This document shows positions 1-9,320 of a stretch of DNA of 64,000 nt, piece after piece. The stretch is from Prevotella herbatica. Its GTDB lineage: Bacteria > Bacteroidota > Bacteroidia > Bacteroidales > Bacteroidaceae. Numbering within the stretch: the stretch's first letter is position 1; each line of letters starts with the position of its first letter. Below the pieces are notes generated by a model. The model was not told the DNA's origin and searched no databases. It saw only the letters and a list, made by a program, of their open reading frames with translations. A program made the position numbers and the translations under genes. The stretch is taken from NCBI RefSeq assembly GCF_017347605.1, contig NZ_AP024484.1:372001-436000 (forward strand), in the 5' to 3' direction.

Positions 1-264
1 ACACTCACATTATTTCGTGACAATCACCTAGTTCACACAGTGGAAGACGGTGCGGGTGGAACTAAATACGAACTATGTTTCAGCAAAAGCATTGAAACTG
101 ATGAAGACGAGCACATGCATTTCTTTTGTGAACGCTGCCACAAGACATTCTGCCTATACGACATGCCTATCCCTGACCTTTGTATTCCGCTAGGTTATCA
201 GATGCATAGTGTAAACTTCATGATAAAGGGTTTATGCCCTAAATGTTCAAAGAAGAAACAGTAG
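1..264 (+). CDS. Fur-family metalloregulator, C-terminal part (5' end outside window)
   Basis: The reading frame is open from base 1 and ends at 264, so only the C-terminal 87 residues or so are present. A GTG at 40 is internal, because the upstream frame still reads as Fur family (TLTLFRDNHLVHTVEDG). The visible part is the wing end and dimerisation/metal domain: an HMHFFC segment, a CERC pair and a second CPKC pair near the C-terminus, which is the structural zinc site of Fur, PerR and Zur proteins. Which metal or signal it senses cannot be told from this fragment. An ABC-3 metal permease lies 5.4 kb downstream but is not adjacent. Confidence 0.85.
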   Translation, partial: TLTLFRDNHLVHTVEDGAGGTKYELCFSKSIETDEDEHMHFFCERCHKTFCLYDMPIPDLCIPLGYQMHSVNFMIKGLCPKCSKKKQ

Positions 265-342
265 CCTTTCATTTCTGGATTAATATCTATATTTTCTAAG
301 CATTAATATAGGTAGACTCCTCATGCACTTTTTTGTTTTTTT

Positions 343-440
343 AGCTACGGAGCTACGTCTTCGTCTGTATCCCCTTGCATAAAGGGATTTCAGAGGAACC
401 TACAAAACTTTTAGCTACGACAAGCTACGTTCTAGCTACG
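343..440. repeat. AGCTACG word element with palindromic core
   Basis: Five exact copies of AGCTACG start at 343, 351, 413, 423 and 434, so they are spaced 8, 10 and 11 bp within each cluster. Between the two clusters is an inverted repeat, CCCTT-gcata-AAGGG, at 372-386. A T-run precedes the first copy. The layout matches the TGTCAC elements at 29203-29321 and 29895-30013, although the repeated word differs. Confidence 0.7.
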
Positions 441-464
441 TTATCTATTTCTGCTTATATAATG

Positions 465-844
465 TACGCGCATACACGCGCACACCTAAGGTTTTGAAAA
501 ATATAAGTGTCGAAGTGTCAACTTAATGAATATCAATATTTTATCGACGAATTTGACTAAATAAAGTGACGGTGGATTGACTGTCAAATTTCAAGTTTTG
601 CATGCGTTTCTATATAGAAACGGAACTCATTCCATATAGAAAAGCACTGCAAAACATCGAAAATTGCATCAAAATGCTTCGTGAAGCGCAATGCAATATG
701 ATGAAAAATTTTCCCCGATATTTTACCGACGAATAGTTATCACTTTGTTCGACCCGAAAAGAGTTCTAACCAGTTGATGTTCAAAGGATAGACACTTCGA
801 CAATTGTTTTCCTGAAAAATTCAGAGTGTGCGTGCGTGCGCGTA
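465..844. repeat. Nested inverted-repeat block with two internal stem-loops
   Basis: Outer arms rich in CG/CA steps (465-485 and 826-844) are approximate reverse complements. Inside them, 509-519 (GTCGAAGTGTC) and 791-801 are a perfect 11-bp inverted repeat. Further in, a 17-bp direct repeat with one mismatch (536-552 and 718-734, ending CGACGAAT) brackets two potential hairpins. The first has arms 596-602 and 648-654 and contains the 14-bp palindrome TTTCTATATAGAAA at 607-620. The second has arms 663-669 and 691-697 with GCTT-cgtg-AAGC at 676-687 inside. It may be a structured RNA or a small non-autonomous element. Confidence 0.55.
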
Positions 845-902
845 TTTATAGTGTGTAGCACTAGTAATTGAAACATTGGCTAACAGCTCAAACTTGATTT
901 CA

Positions 903-933
903 TTGCATAGACAAAAATTTTGTAGTATCTTTG
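903..933 (+). promoter_or_regulatory. Bacteroidetes-type promoter of the GH2 gene
   Basis: TTG at 903-905 and TATCTTTG at 926-933 are separated by 20 bp. The predicted transcription start is near 940, leaving a leader of about 65 nt before the ATG at 1007. Confidence 0.6.
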
Positions 934-1006
934 CCGAAGATAAGGTTGCACTAGCATACCATTTAAACAAACCCCACTTAGAGTATAATTACAAAATAAC
1001 TAATTT

Positions 1007-3748
1007 ATGAAACGAATAACAATATTGAGTCTTTTGTTATTAATGATTCTAACATCATTCGCCCAAAAGACGATTAATCTGTCTGGTACTTGGGACTTCC
1101 AAATTGACCGTAACGGAAGTTATAATGCATCACAAAAATATGATGATACAATAAAACTGCCTGGGTCTATGCTAACAAATGGCAAAGGTGACTTACCTAG
1201 TATTCATACAAAATGGACTGGCTCATTATATGACTCTTCATACTACTACAATCCATATATGGAGAAATACCGCCACACTGGCAGTATCAAATTTCCGTTC
1301 TTCTTAACTCCTGAACATTATTATGTAGGCTACGCATGGTACCGACAAAATACAAATATTCCAAGAGAATGGAAAAGAAATCGAGTTGTATTATTCCTTG
1401 AACGCCCGCATATAGAAACTACGGTATTCGTAAACGGCAAAGAAGTTGGACACCAAATGTCACTATCCGTTCCACACGAATATGACATAACAGATTATGT
1501 AAAGTTTGGAAAAACCAACAGCATAGCCATAAAGATATACAATGGCATTGAGAATGTTGGTGTAGGACAAGACTCACATTCTGTAACCGACCAGACACAA
1601 GGCAATTGGAATGGTATTGTTGGAAAGATACAACTACGTTCACAAAAAAGTATTTTCACTGTAAAAACATTTCCTGACCTAAACACTGGAAATGTGAAAA
1701 TATTAGTGAATAACAAAGAATACAATCTAAAAATAGACAATCCGCAACCTTGGAGTGAATTTACTCCTAATCTATACACTCGCAGCGTAATATACTGTGG
1801 AGATACAATACCTGTTACTTTCGGATTTAGAAATATCGAAGTAAAAGGACGCGACATTATGCTCAATGGAAAACCGATATACATACGTGGAACAGTAGAA
1901 AACTGTAATTTTCCACTAACAGGATATCCACCTACAGATGTAGAATCATGGAAGAAAATAATTCAGAAATGCAAAGATTATGGAATAAACACGATGCGCT
2001 TTCACAGCTACTGTCCACCAGAAGCTGCCTTTATAGCTGCTGACAGTCTAGGATTCTATCTTCAGCCAGAAGGACCATCATGGCCAAATCATGGTGTAAA
2101 ATTAAACTACAAACAGCATATAGACCAATATCTGGCAGAAGAGACTAAGAAAATATGTGATTACTATGGTAATCATCCTTCTTTCGTGATGATGGCTGCT
2201 GGCAATGAACCTGCAGGAGACTGGGTTACATGGTGCAACAACTGGGTCAAGACTATGAAAGAATACGACAACAGGCACATATACTGCGGGGCTAGTGTTG
2301 GTGGAGGATGGGCTTGGGACAATCTAAGCGAATATCATGTTAAAGGTGGAGCGAGAGGACTTGACTGGAGCCACAAGGCTCCGCAATGTAACGATGATTA
2401 TCTGTCACAGATAGAATTTCCTCGCAATTACAGAGAAAAAGAACCAAACAATTCTCCTATCATTGCTCACGAGCAAGGACAATGGTGTGCATTCCCCGAC
2501 TTCAAGGAACGCAGTCTGTATACAGGACCTTACAAAGCTAAGAACTTTGATATATTTGAAGACTTGCTGAAAAAGGATGGCATGGCATCACAGGCAGAGA
2601 AGTTCCTTTATGCCAGTGGTAAGCTGCAAGTTACGGCATATAAATACGAAATAGAACGTAACCTACGTACAAAGGACTATTCTGGTTTTCTTTTGTTAGG
2701 ACTCAATGACTATAGTGGTCAGGGAACAGCTCTAGTAGGTCCTCTCAATGTTTTTTGGAAAGAAAAGGGATATGTAGACAGCAAACAATGGAAAGAATTC
2801 TGCGGTAAGATAGTTCCACTTGCAAAATTTCCTAAGTTTATTTTCCAAAATACAGATACACTGAACATACCAATAGAAGTGTATAATGCTTCAGAAGGAG
2901 ATATTAAAGATGCTTATATAGAATATAGTATCATTGACAATAATACACACAGTAATATAATCGCCAAGTATAACACGACCATAAAATATGGTAAAAACAA
3001 TGAAATAAGACCTATTACATTGCCGCTTAACGGGATAAAGACACCTAGTAAACTCACACTCAATGTGTCTGTAAATGGCAATACCAATGAATGGGACTTT
3101 TGGGTATATCCTTCAAAAGTTGAGATGCCAAAGACAAAAGACATATACATAACAGATACATTGGATTCCAAAGCTATTAAGATATTAAATAACGGAGGAA
3201 AAGTTCTCATTACTGCCGGTGGAAAAATACGTTATGGCAACGATGTAAAGCAAACTTATCTACCAGTATTCTGGAATACTAGTTGGTTCAAAATGCGTCC
3301 TCCACATACTACAGGATCGTATATAATGAACAACCATCCTATTTTCAAAGACTTTCCTACAGACTCATGGCAAAACATAAACTGGTGGGAGCTTATAAAT
3401 AATGCACAAGTTATGAATCTTCAGGAATTTCCAGAAGACTATCAACCTATATATCAGCCAATAGATACATGGCACGTAAGTCGCAAGTTGGGAATGATTG
3501 TAGAGGCAAATGTTTTAAAGGGTAAACTGCTAATGACAACTTTTGACATAAACAGCAATCTTAACAATAGAATTGTAGCACGTCAACTTAGGAAATCAAT
3601 ACTAGAATATATGTCTGGCAACAGTTTTAAGCCAGAAATAACACTAGATATAAAAGTTATACGTGATTTGTTTGAGAAAGAAGCACCAAAGGTAAATATG
3701 TTTACCAAAGACTCACCTGATGAATTGAAGCCTAAAATTATAAGATAA
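1007..3748 (+). CDS. Secreted GH2-family glycoside hydrolase
   Basis: The 913-residue protein has an N-terminal signal peptide (about residues 1-19, ending SFAQ). A jelly-roll sugar-binding domain follows (about 24-210, with GTWDF and VNGKEVG), then a short Ig-like domain and a TIM barrel (about 280-560). The GH2 acid/base pair is seen as GNEP with N400-E401, and the likely nucleophile is E489 in AHEQGQW. About 690-890 resembles a glutamine-amidotransferase-like fold (VLITAGG) and is additional to the classical GH2 core. The enzyme should cleave a beta-glycoside in the periplasm or at the surface; the substrate is not evident. The gene has its own promoter and terminator and is not beside a SusC/D pair. 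It could belong to the pectin system at 48-57 kb, but that is a guess. Confidence 0.85.
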   Translation: MKRITILSLLLLMILTSFAQKTINLSGTWDFQIDRNGSYNASQKYDDTIKLPGSMLTNGKGDLPSIHTKWTGSLYDSSYYYNPYMEKYRHTGSIKFPFFLTPEHYYVGYAWYRQNTNIPREWKRNRVVLFLERPHIETTVFVNGKEVGHQMSLSVPHEYDITDYVKFGKTNSIAIKIYNGIENVGVGQDSHSVTDQTQGNWNGIVGKIQLRSQKSIFTVKTFPDLNTGNVKILVNNKEYNLKIDNPQPWSEFTPNLYTRSVIYCGDTIPVTFGFRNIEVKGRDIMLNGKPIYIRGTVENCNFPLTGYPPTDVESWKKIIQKCKDYGINTMRFHSYCPPEAAFIAADSLGFYLQPEGPSWPNHGVKLNYKQHIDQYLAEETKKICDYYGNHPSFVMMAAGNEPAGDWVTWCNNWVKTMKEYDNRHIYCGASVGGGWAWDNLSEYHVKGGARGLDWSHKAPQCNDDYLSQIEFPRNYREKEPNNSPIIAHEQGQWCAFPDFKERSLYTGPYKAKNFDIFEDLLKKDGMASQAEKFLYASGKLQVTAYKYEIERNLRTKDYSGFLLLGLNDYSGQGTALVGPLNVFWKEKGYVDSKQWKEFCGKIVPLAKFPKFIFQNTDTLNIPIEVYNASEGDIKDAYIEYSIIDNNTHSNIIAKYNTTIKYGKNNEIRPITLPLNGIKTPSKLTLNVSVNGNTNEWDFWVYPSKVEMPKTKDIYITDTLDSKAIKILNNGGKVLITAGGKIRYGNDVKQTYLPVFWNTSWFKMRPPHTTGSYIMNNHPIFKDFPTDSWQNINWWELINNAQVMNLQEFPEDYQPIYQPIDTWHVSRKLGMIVEANVLKGKLLMTTFDINSNLNNRIVARQLRKSILEYMSGNSFKPEITLDIKVIRDLFEKEAPKVNMFTKDSPDELKPKIIR

Positions 3749-3769
3749 GCAACTCTACGTCAATATAAT

Positions 3770-3808
3770 ATAAGCAGTATCCTAACAATAAAAAGGGATG
3801 CTGCTTAT
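3770..3808 (+). terminator. Terminator after the GH2 gene
   Basis: A 13-bp stem (3770-3782 with 3796-3808, one T/C difference that can pair as G-U) is followed by TTTATTTT. Confidence 0.75.
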
Positions 3809-3898
3809 TTTATTTTGTACAGTATTCGACTAGCATCTTTAACAATAGTTGGTTGATAACTTTGCACTCTTGAAAACAAAGAAAAAACATAATTTTTC

Positions 3899-3929
3899 TT
3901 TGCTTTTCCACTCGTTTGCACTATCTTTG
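3899..3929 (+). promoter_or_regulatory. aroA promoter with recurring spacer sequence
   Basis: TTTG at 3899-3902 and TATCTTTG at 3922-3929 lie 19 bp apart. The spacer contains TTTTCCACTCGTTTG, nearly the same as in the helicase promoter at 11871-11901. Confidence 0.65.
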
Positions 3930-3964
3930 CATAAGTTTTAAATTAACAAAGGAAAATTATAACA

Positions 3965-5206
3965 ATGACTTACGAAATAACTGGACCTGCAAAGATAAAT
4001 ACTGAGATTAATCTGTCAGCTAGTAAAAGCATTAGCAACCGCACACTGATAATCAATGCTATGGCTGGCGGCAGGATAACACCTGAAAATATGAGTGACT
4101 GCGATGACACAGAAGTTATAATTGCTGCATTGAAAGATATGCCTGATGTTATTGACATAAAGGCTGCCGGAACTGCAATGAGATTTGTCACTGCATATCT
4201 AAGCATAACAGAAGGTGAACATACAATAACCGGTACTGACAGAATGAAGCACCGCCCTATAAGTGTACTTGTTGACGCTTTGAGATATCTTGGTGCAGAC
4301 ATCACTTATGTAGGCGAAGAAGGATTTCCCCCACTCTACATAAAAGGGCGCACACTTGAAGGTGGTCATCTTGAGATTCCAGGAAACGTAAGTTCACAAT
4401 ATATTTCAGCATTGCTCATGATTGGACCAATGCTAAAAAACGGACTAGAACTTAAACTGCTTGACGAAATTGTGTCACGACCATACATCGACCTGACACT
4501 GTGGACAATGAGAGAGTTTGGCGCAGACGCAGACTGGTCTGATGTTGACACGATTACTGTTTCAGCAAAACCATACACAGAACGTCCTTATTTCATTGAA
4601 AGTGACTGGAGCGCTAGCAGCTATTGGTATGAAGTAATGGCCCTTAGCGATGATCCGGAGGCTGAAATAAGACTTAACGGACTTATGGACGGTTCTAAAC
4701 AAGGCGACTCTGTTGTGAGATACATATTCTCTCTGCTTGGAGTGAAAACAAGTTTTAAATCTACAGAACTTGGTGTTCCAACTACTGTGACGCTGAAAAG
4801 ACACAGATGTATGCTTCCTCGATTGGAATATGACTTTACTGGTTCACCAGACCTTGCACAGACATTTGTTGTATGTTGTGCCCTTATGGGTATAAAGTTT
4901 CACTTCACTGGACTGGCAAGCCTAAAAATTAAGGAAACAGACCGTATAGAAGCTTTGAAAAAAGAGCTAAAGAAACTAGGATATGTCATAAAAGGTCAAA
5001 ACGACAGTGAGCTTATATGGGATGGCGAGAGATGTGAACCAACAGATGAGGCAATAGACACTTACGAAGATCATCGTATGGCAATGTCTTTCGCCCCAGT
5101 AGCATTAAAGATTCCTGGACTAAAGATAAATAATCCCGAAGTTGTAAGCAAGTCATATCCTAATTTCTGGAAAGACATGGATGCAGCAGGATTCAATATA
5201 AAATAA
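3965..5206 (+). CDS. aroA: 3-phosphoshikimate 1-carboxyvinyltransferase (EPSP synthase)
   Basis: AroA joins phosphoenolpyruvate to shikimate-3-phosphate in the cytoplasm, the sixth step of the shikimate pathway. The 413-residue protein shows the N-terminal substrate loop SASKSISNR (K-S at about 20), GTAMRF at about 65, the HRPISVLVDALRYLGA segment near 100, ETDRIEALKKEL near 325 and DHRMAMSFA near 370. It is slightly shorter than the usual ~425 residues, as is common in Bacteroidetes. The ATG follows a purine-rich GGAAAAT stretch and a good promoter. The next gene starts 18 bp after the stop, so the shikimate gene heads a run that leads into the T9SS-related genes. Confidence 0.95.
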   Translation: MTYEITGPAKINTEINLSASKSISNRTLIINAMAGGRITPENMSDCDDTEVIIAALKDMPDVIDIKAAGTAMRFVTAYLSITEGEHTITGTDRMKHRPISVLVDALRYLGADITYVGEEGFPPLYIKGRTLEGGHLEIPGNVSSQYISALLMIGPMLKNGLELKLLDEIVSRPYIDLTLWTMREFGADADWSDVDTITVSAKPYTERPYFIESDWSASSYWYEVMALSDDPEAEIRLNGLMDGSKQGDSVVRYIFSLLGVKTSFKSTELGVPTTVTLKRHRCMLPRLEYDFTGSPDLAQTFVVCCALMGIKFHFTGLASLKIKETDRIEALKKELKKLGYVIKGQNDSELIWDGERCEPTDEAIDTYEDHRMAMSFAPVALKIPGLKINNPEVVSKSYPNFWKDMDAAGFNIK

Positions 5207-5224
5207 AAATAAATTCATAGCGAC

Positions 5225-5614
5225 ATGATATACCTAATTATCCCGATACTGGCGCTTGGCATTATAACAGCCATTATAACTATCCTCTCCAAAGACGAAG
5301 AAGGACGTGATAAGCCTATTATAACAAAACAGACTTGTAATACCTGCAACGGTGATAATGACATGTGTGAGCAGGAATGCATGATGGAAGCTGCCACCAA
5401 AGAGGTGGAATATTATGACGACGAAGAACTCGACAGATTCAAAGGACGTCTATCTAACGAATATACCAATGAGGAAGCTGACGAGTTCTCAGAAGTTATG
5501 CTGACGATGAAACAGAATGAAGTTAAAGGCTGGAACCGCAGTCTCATACTTCGGGGCATAAACATGCCAGACCAGATAAAGGATGAATATATTGCTCTGG
5601 CTGAACAACAATAA
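5225..5614 (+). CDS. Small membrane-anchored protein with a Cys motif, function unknown
   Basis: I cannot assign this 129-residue protein to a named family. It starts with one hydrophobic segment (residues 1-21), followed by a charged linker and a cysteine cluster of the form TCNTC, then CEQEC about 10 residues later (roughly residues 36-55). That arrangement could bind a metal or form disulfides. The rest is acidic (YYDDEELDRF) and helical, with no further membrane segment. It lies 18 bp downstream of aroA and 17 bp upstream of the ABC-3 permease, so it is probably co-transcribed with both. Its position suggests a role linked to the permease, but nothing in the sequence proves it. Confidence 0.75.
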   Translation: MIYLIIPILALGIITAIITILSKDEEGRDKPIITKQTCNTCNGDNDMCEQECMMEAATKEVEYYDDEELDRFKGRLSNEYTNEEADEFSEVMLTMKQNEVKGWNRSLILRGINMPDQIKDEYIALAEQQ

Positions 5615-5631
5615 TAAAATATAAAGATAAA

Positions 5632-6417
5632 TTGGATATACTACATTATACTTTTTTCCAGAATGCATTGCTTGGTTCCATATTGGCAAGCATTGTTTGC
5701 GGAATTATCGGTACATACATTGTTACACGCCGACTGGTATTTATCAGCGGAGGTATCACCCACGCTTCTTTCGGCGGTATAGGACTTGGTGTGCTACTTG
5801 GTATAAATCCAATACTATCAGCAATGGTTTTTGCAATACTAAGTGCATTCGGCGTAGAATGGATGTCACGAAGAGGCGATGTAAGAGAAGATTCAGCAAT
5901 AGCAGTGTTCTGGACCTTTGGAATGAGCATTGGTATCATCTGCTGCTTTCTTACTCCAGGATTCATGCCAGACCTACCTTCTTTTCTATTCGGAAGTATT
6001 CTAACTATTGGCTATACCGACTTATGGATTCTTGCCATACTAGCAATAGTTGTAATTGCAATATTTACTTTTATGTATCGTGAAATACAAAGCGTGGCTT
6101 TTGATTCCACATTTGCAATGTCACAGGGACTGCATGTTAGGTTCATCGAATATATGATGATGGCACTTATAGCGATGGCAATAGTGTCTACACTGAGAAT
6201 GGTAGGAATAGTACTTGCAATAAGTTTGCTTACAATTCCACAGATGACAGCCAATGTATTTACTTATAATTTTAAGAAAATGGCCATCCTTAGTATTGGT
6301 ATCGGCTGGATTGATTGCTTGTTGGGACTAGGAATAAGCTATTGGCTAAACGTGCCGTCTGGAGCCTGCATCATATTTATCAGTATCATAATATATGCCA
6401 TAGCCAAACTTAAATGA
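5632..6417 (+). CDS. ABC-3 family metal (zinc/manganese) permease subunit
   Basis: This 261-residue protein is almost entirely hydrophobic, with seven to eight likely membrane segments. It carries the ZnuB/MntB-type signature GTYIVTRRLVFISGGITHASFGGIG cut here to its first part (residues 28-45) and the conserved late loop TLRMVGIVLAISLLTIPQ (residues 188-205). It would form the membrane channel of a zinc or manganese importer. The start is a TTG at 5632; the family alignment leaves little room for a later start. No ATPase or binding-protein gene lies beside it, so its partners must be encoded elsewhere. The last codon overlaps the first of the next gene (ATGA), which implies translational coupling to the TPR lipoprotein. 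Confidence 0.85.
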   Translation: MDILHYTFFQNALLGSILASIVCGIIGTYIVTRRLVFISGGITHASFGGIGLGVLLGINPILSAMVFAILSAFGVEWMSRRGDVREDSAIAVFWTFGMSIGIICCFLTPGFMPDLPSFLFGSILTIGYTDLWILAILAIVVIAIFTFMYREIQSVAFDSTFAMSQGLHVRFIEYMMMALIAMAIVSTLRMVGIVLAISLLTIPQMTANVFTYNFKKMAILSIGIGWIDCLLGLGISYWLNVPSGACIIFISIIIYAIAKLK

Positions 6418-9317
6418 AGCATAATGCCATATACATCCTGGCCGCACTGATTAGCATTACGTCAATCTACGGATGTTCGACTCAGCAAAACACCGCTAAG
6501 TCTAGATGGTGGCATGCCTTCAATGCAAGATACAATACTTATTACAATGGTTCTGTGGCATATATTGACGGTTCTCTTGAAAAAGAAAACGGAAATAAGG
6601 ATAACTTCACAGAGATGATTCCTCTTTACACAGTAGGAAATAAAGAAAGCAGGCAACTAGGAGGTTCAAACTTTGACAAAGCTATTGAGAAATGTAAAAA
6701 GGCGATAAGACTGTATAGTATAAAGCGAAGACCAGCATGGAACCCTAACAAGAAAAAGACTCAACAAGATATAGAGTGGTTGAGCAGAAGGGAATACAAT
6801 CCTTTTTTATGGAAAGCATGGTTACTCATGGGACGTGCTCAATTCTACAAGGGCGACTTCAGTGAAGCGGCATCCACTTTCGCTTACATGAGTAGACTAT
6901 ATTCAAACCAACCTGCTATATACGGAAAGGCAAGAGCATGGCTGGCAAAATGCTATATTGAAGAAGACTGGCTATATGATGCCGAAGACGTAATACGTAA
7001 TATCCAACGTGACTCTATACATTGGCGGGCACAAAAGGAATGGGACTACACGTATGCCGACTATTATATACATAATGGAAACTACGAAAAGGCAATCCCA
7101 TATCTGAGAAAGGTTATAAGTCACGAAATGAGACGTAAGCAGAGAGCTCGTGAATGGTTTCTCATGGGACAGTTGTTCGAGGAATTGGGAAACAAGGAGA
7201 ATGCTTACAATGCATATAGACACGTAATAAGATTGAACCCGCCCTACCAACTCACACTTAATGCAAGAGTTGGCATGACAGAAGTGATGGCTGGAGGAAA
7301 GCAGAAACAAATGATTGCCAAATTGAAAAGAATGGCTGCATCTGATAACAATAAGGATTATCAAGAGCAGATATATTATGCCATCGGTAATATATATCTA
7401 GCAAAAAAAGATACTACGAATGCTATTGCCACTTACGAACTAGGAAAAGAAAAGGCTACAAGAAACGGAATAGAAAAAGGTGTTTTGTTGTTAAAACTTG
7501 GTAATCTGTATTGGATTAAGGAACAATTCGGAAAGGCCAAAGGATGCTACGACGTAGCAATTGGATTGCTAGATAAAGAAAGAAAAGACTACCAACAGCT
7601 GACCGACAGACAGAAAGTGCTAGAGGAACTGGTTCCTTTCACTGACGCAGTAGAACTTCAGGACTCTTTACAACGACTTGCGAGAATAAACGAAAGCAGT
7701 CGTAACTTGATTATCGACAAAATAATCATTGCGCTAAAGAAAAAGGAAAAGAAAGAGCTGAATTCACAGCTACAGACAAATACAGGAAATGTAGGTGCTG
7801 ATATTATATCTATGAAGACTGAGTTTGCTATGCAAAACAACTCTGTTGACGGAAAGAGCACAACTACTTGGTATTTCTATAATCCCATGACTGTTAGCAG
7901 AGGCAAGGAAACATTTACTCGCATATGGGGTAAACGTGATAATGTGGATAACTGGCAACGAATAAACAAGACTGTTGTTGCAGGAATAAATGATATATCG
8001 CAAGATTCTACAACACAAAGCGAAATCAATGATAGTGCGAACACTATAATTAATGACAGCGCTGAGGCAAATCCACATAAGCGTGAATACTACATTAAGC
8101 AGATACCACTTAATAAAGAGAAACTTGATGAAAGCGACAATATCCTAATGAATGCACTATACAATAGTGGAGTAATTTTCAAGGATAAACTTGACAATCT
8201 TGTTCTTGGCGAAAAGGCTTTAAGAAGAATAGAAGACAATTATCCTAAATATAAGGATATGGACAATGTTTACTATCATCTATATCTGCTATACGCACGT
8301 GAAAATAAGATGGACATTGCCGACAGTTATATCGGAAAACTCAAAAAAGGATACCCACAAAGCAAATGGACAACATTGCTGAGTGATCCCCTATATAAGG
8401 AAAACGCAAAATGGGGCGAGCATATCGAAGACTCAATCTATGCAGCCACATACGATGCTTTTAAAGCTGGACGATATACAGAAGTTGACGGCAATACATA
8501 TATTTCAGAACACAGATTCCCGTCTGGTGCAAACCGTGACAAATTTCTGTTTATTGGTGGACTGAACAAGTTGAACAATGGTAATCAGAAAGGATGCCTT
8601 AACGATATGAATACGCTTGTTAAGAATTTCCCAGAAAGCGCACTGAGCCAAATGGCTGGTATGATTATCAACGGTGTTAAAGCAGGAAGGAAACTACACG
8701 GTGGTAAGTTTGATATTGGTGATGTTTGGAGTAGACGTACTGAAATACTCAACGACAGTGATTCAATAAAGACACAGAAGTTTAATTCTGGCAGTAATAT
8801 CGACTTCGTATATATGTTGGTATATAACCCTGATTCTGTTAATGAAAATCAGTTACTCTTCGAGATAGCTAAATACAATTTCACCAGTTACATGGTGAGG
8901 AATTTCGATATACAGATAGAAAATATTGATGACATTCACAGAATGGTTATCAAGGGATTTCTTAATTATGACGAAGCATTGCAATATGCAAGGGAACTGC
9001 ACAGGCAGACAGCAGTAATAAATTTGGCAAAAAAAGCTAGACCTATTATCATAAGTAAACAGAATCTACCTCTGCTTGGCAATCAATTCAGTTACGAAGA
9101 TTACGAAAAATTCTATAATAAGCATTTCGCTCCGATAAAGCCTACAACTTCTAACCTGCTTATAGAACCGGCAAAGATTGTAATAACAGGGAATGAAGAA
9201 GAAACAATGCCTTTACCCAAAGCGGAAAAGAATGTAGACAAAAAATCAACCGAGAAGAAAACAGAAGAAAAGACATTCGACTTGGAAGATGAATATTACG
9301 ATTTAGAAGGATTTTAA
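6414..9317 (+). CDS. porW: PorW/SprE-like TPR lipoprotein, type IX secretion-associated
   Basis: A lipoprotein signal ends at SIYGC (C21). The mature protein of about 945 residues starts with a segment typical of SprE/PorW (SRWWHAFNARYNTYYNG, about residues 30-46). Helical TPR-type repeats follow at about 130-400 and 560-700, with a charged, disorder-prone C-terminal tail after 930. PorW/SprE proteins are outer-membrane-associated lipoproteins needed for type IX secretion and, in flavobacteria, gliding. The assignment rests on the N-terminal segment, the size, the repeats and the neighbouring porX 3 bp downstream. A generic TPR lipoprotein is the alternative. The start overlaps the stop of the permease gene. 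Confidence 0.7.
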   Translation: MKHNAIYILAALISITSIYGCSTQQNTAKSRWWHAFNARYNTYYNGSVAYIDGSLEKENGNKDNFTEMIPLYTVGNKESRQLGGSNFDKAIEKCKKAIRLYSIKRRPAWNPNKKKTQQDIEWLSRREYNPFLWKAWLLMGRAQFYKGDFSEAASTFAYMSRLYSNQPAIYGKARAWLAKCYIEEDWLYDAEDVIRNIQRDSIHWRAQKEWDYTYADYYIHNGNYEKAIPYLRKVISHEMRRKQRAREWFLMGQLFEELGNKENAYNAYRHVIRLNPPYQLTLNARVGMTEVMAGGKQKQMIAKLKRMAASDNNKDYQEQIYYAIGNIYLAKKDTTNAIATYELGKEKATRNGIEKGVLLLKLGNLYWIKEQFGKAKGCYDVAIGLLDKERKDYQQLTDRQKVLEELVPFTDAVELQDSLQRLARINESSRNLIIDKIIIALKKKEKKELNSQLQTNTGNVGADIISMKTEFAMQNNSVDGKSTTTWYFYNPMTVSRGKETFTRIWGKRDNVDNWQRINKTVVAGINDISQDSTTQSEINDSANTIINDSAEANPHKREYYIKQIPLNKEKLDESDNILMNALYNSGVIFKDKLDNLVLGEKALRRIEDNYPKYKDMDNVYYHLYLLYARENKMDIADSYIGKLKKGYPQSKWTTLLSDPLYKENAKWGEHIEDSIYAATYDAFKAGRYTEVDGNTYISEHRFPSGANRDKFLFIGGLNKLNNGNQKGCLNDMNTLVKNFPESALSQMAGMIINGVKAGRKLHGGKFDIGDVWSRRTEILNDSDSIKTQKFNSGSNIDFVYMLVYNPDSVNENQLLFEIAKYNFTSYMVRNFDIQIENIDDIHRMVIKGFLNYDEALQYARELHRQTAVINLAKKARPIIISKQNLPLLGNQFSYEDYEKFYNKHFAPIKPTTSNLLIEPAKIVITGNEEETMPLPKAEKNVDKKSTEKKTEEKTFDLEDEYYDLEGF

Positions 9318-9320
9318 GAT

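Larger units (their letters stand above)
265..1006. other. 742-bp gap, non-coding, rich in repeats
   Basis: No convincing gene is present. From left to right it holds an AGCTACG word element (343-440), a nested inverted-repeat block (465-844) and the promoter of the GH2 gene (903-933). The parts are listed separately. Confidence 0.7.

Noticed and set aside
5697..6083. A 128-codon frame within the metal permease
   Set aside because: It is a frame-shifted shadow of a well-conserved membrane protein; its Cys/Arg/Ser-rich composition is typical of such shadows.
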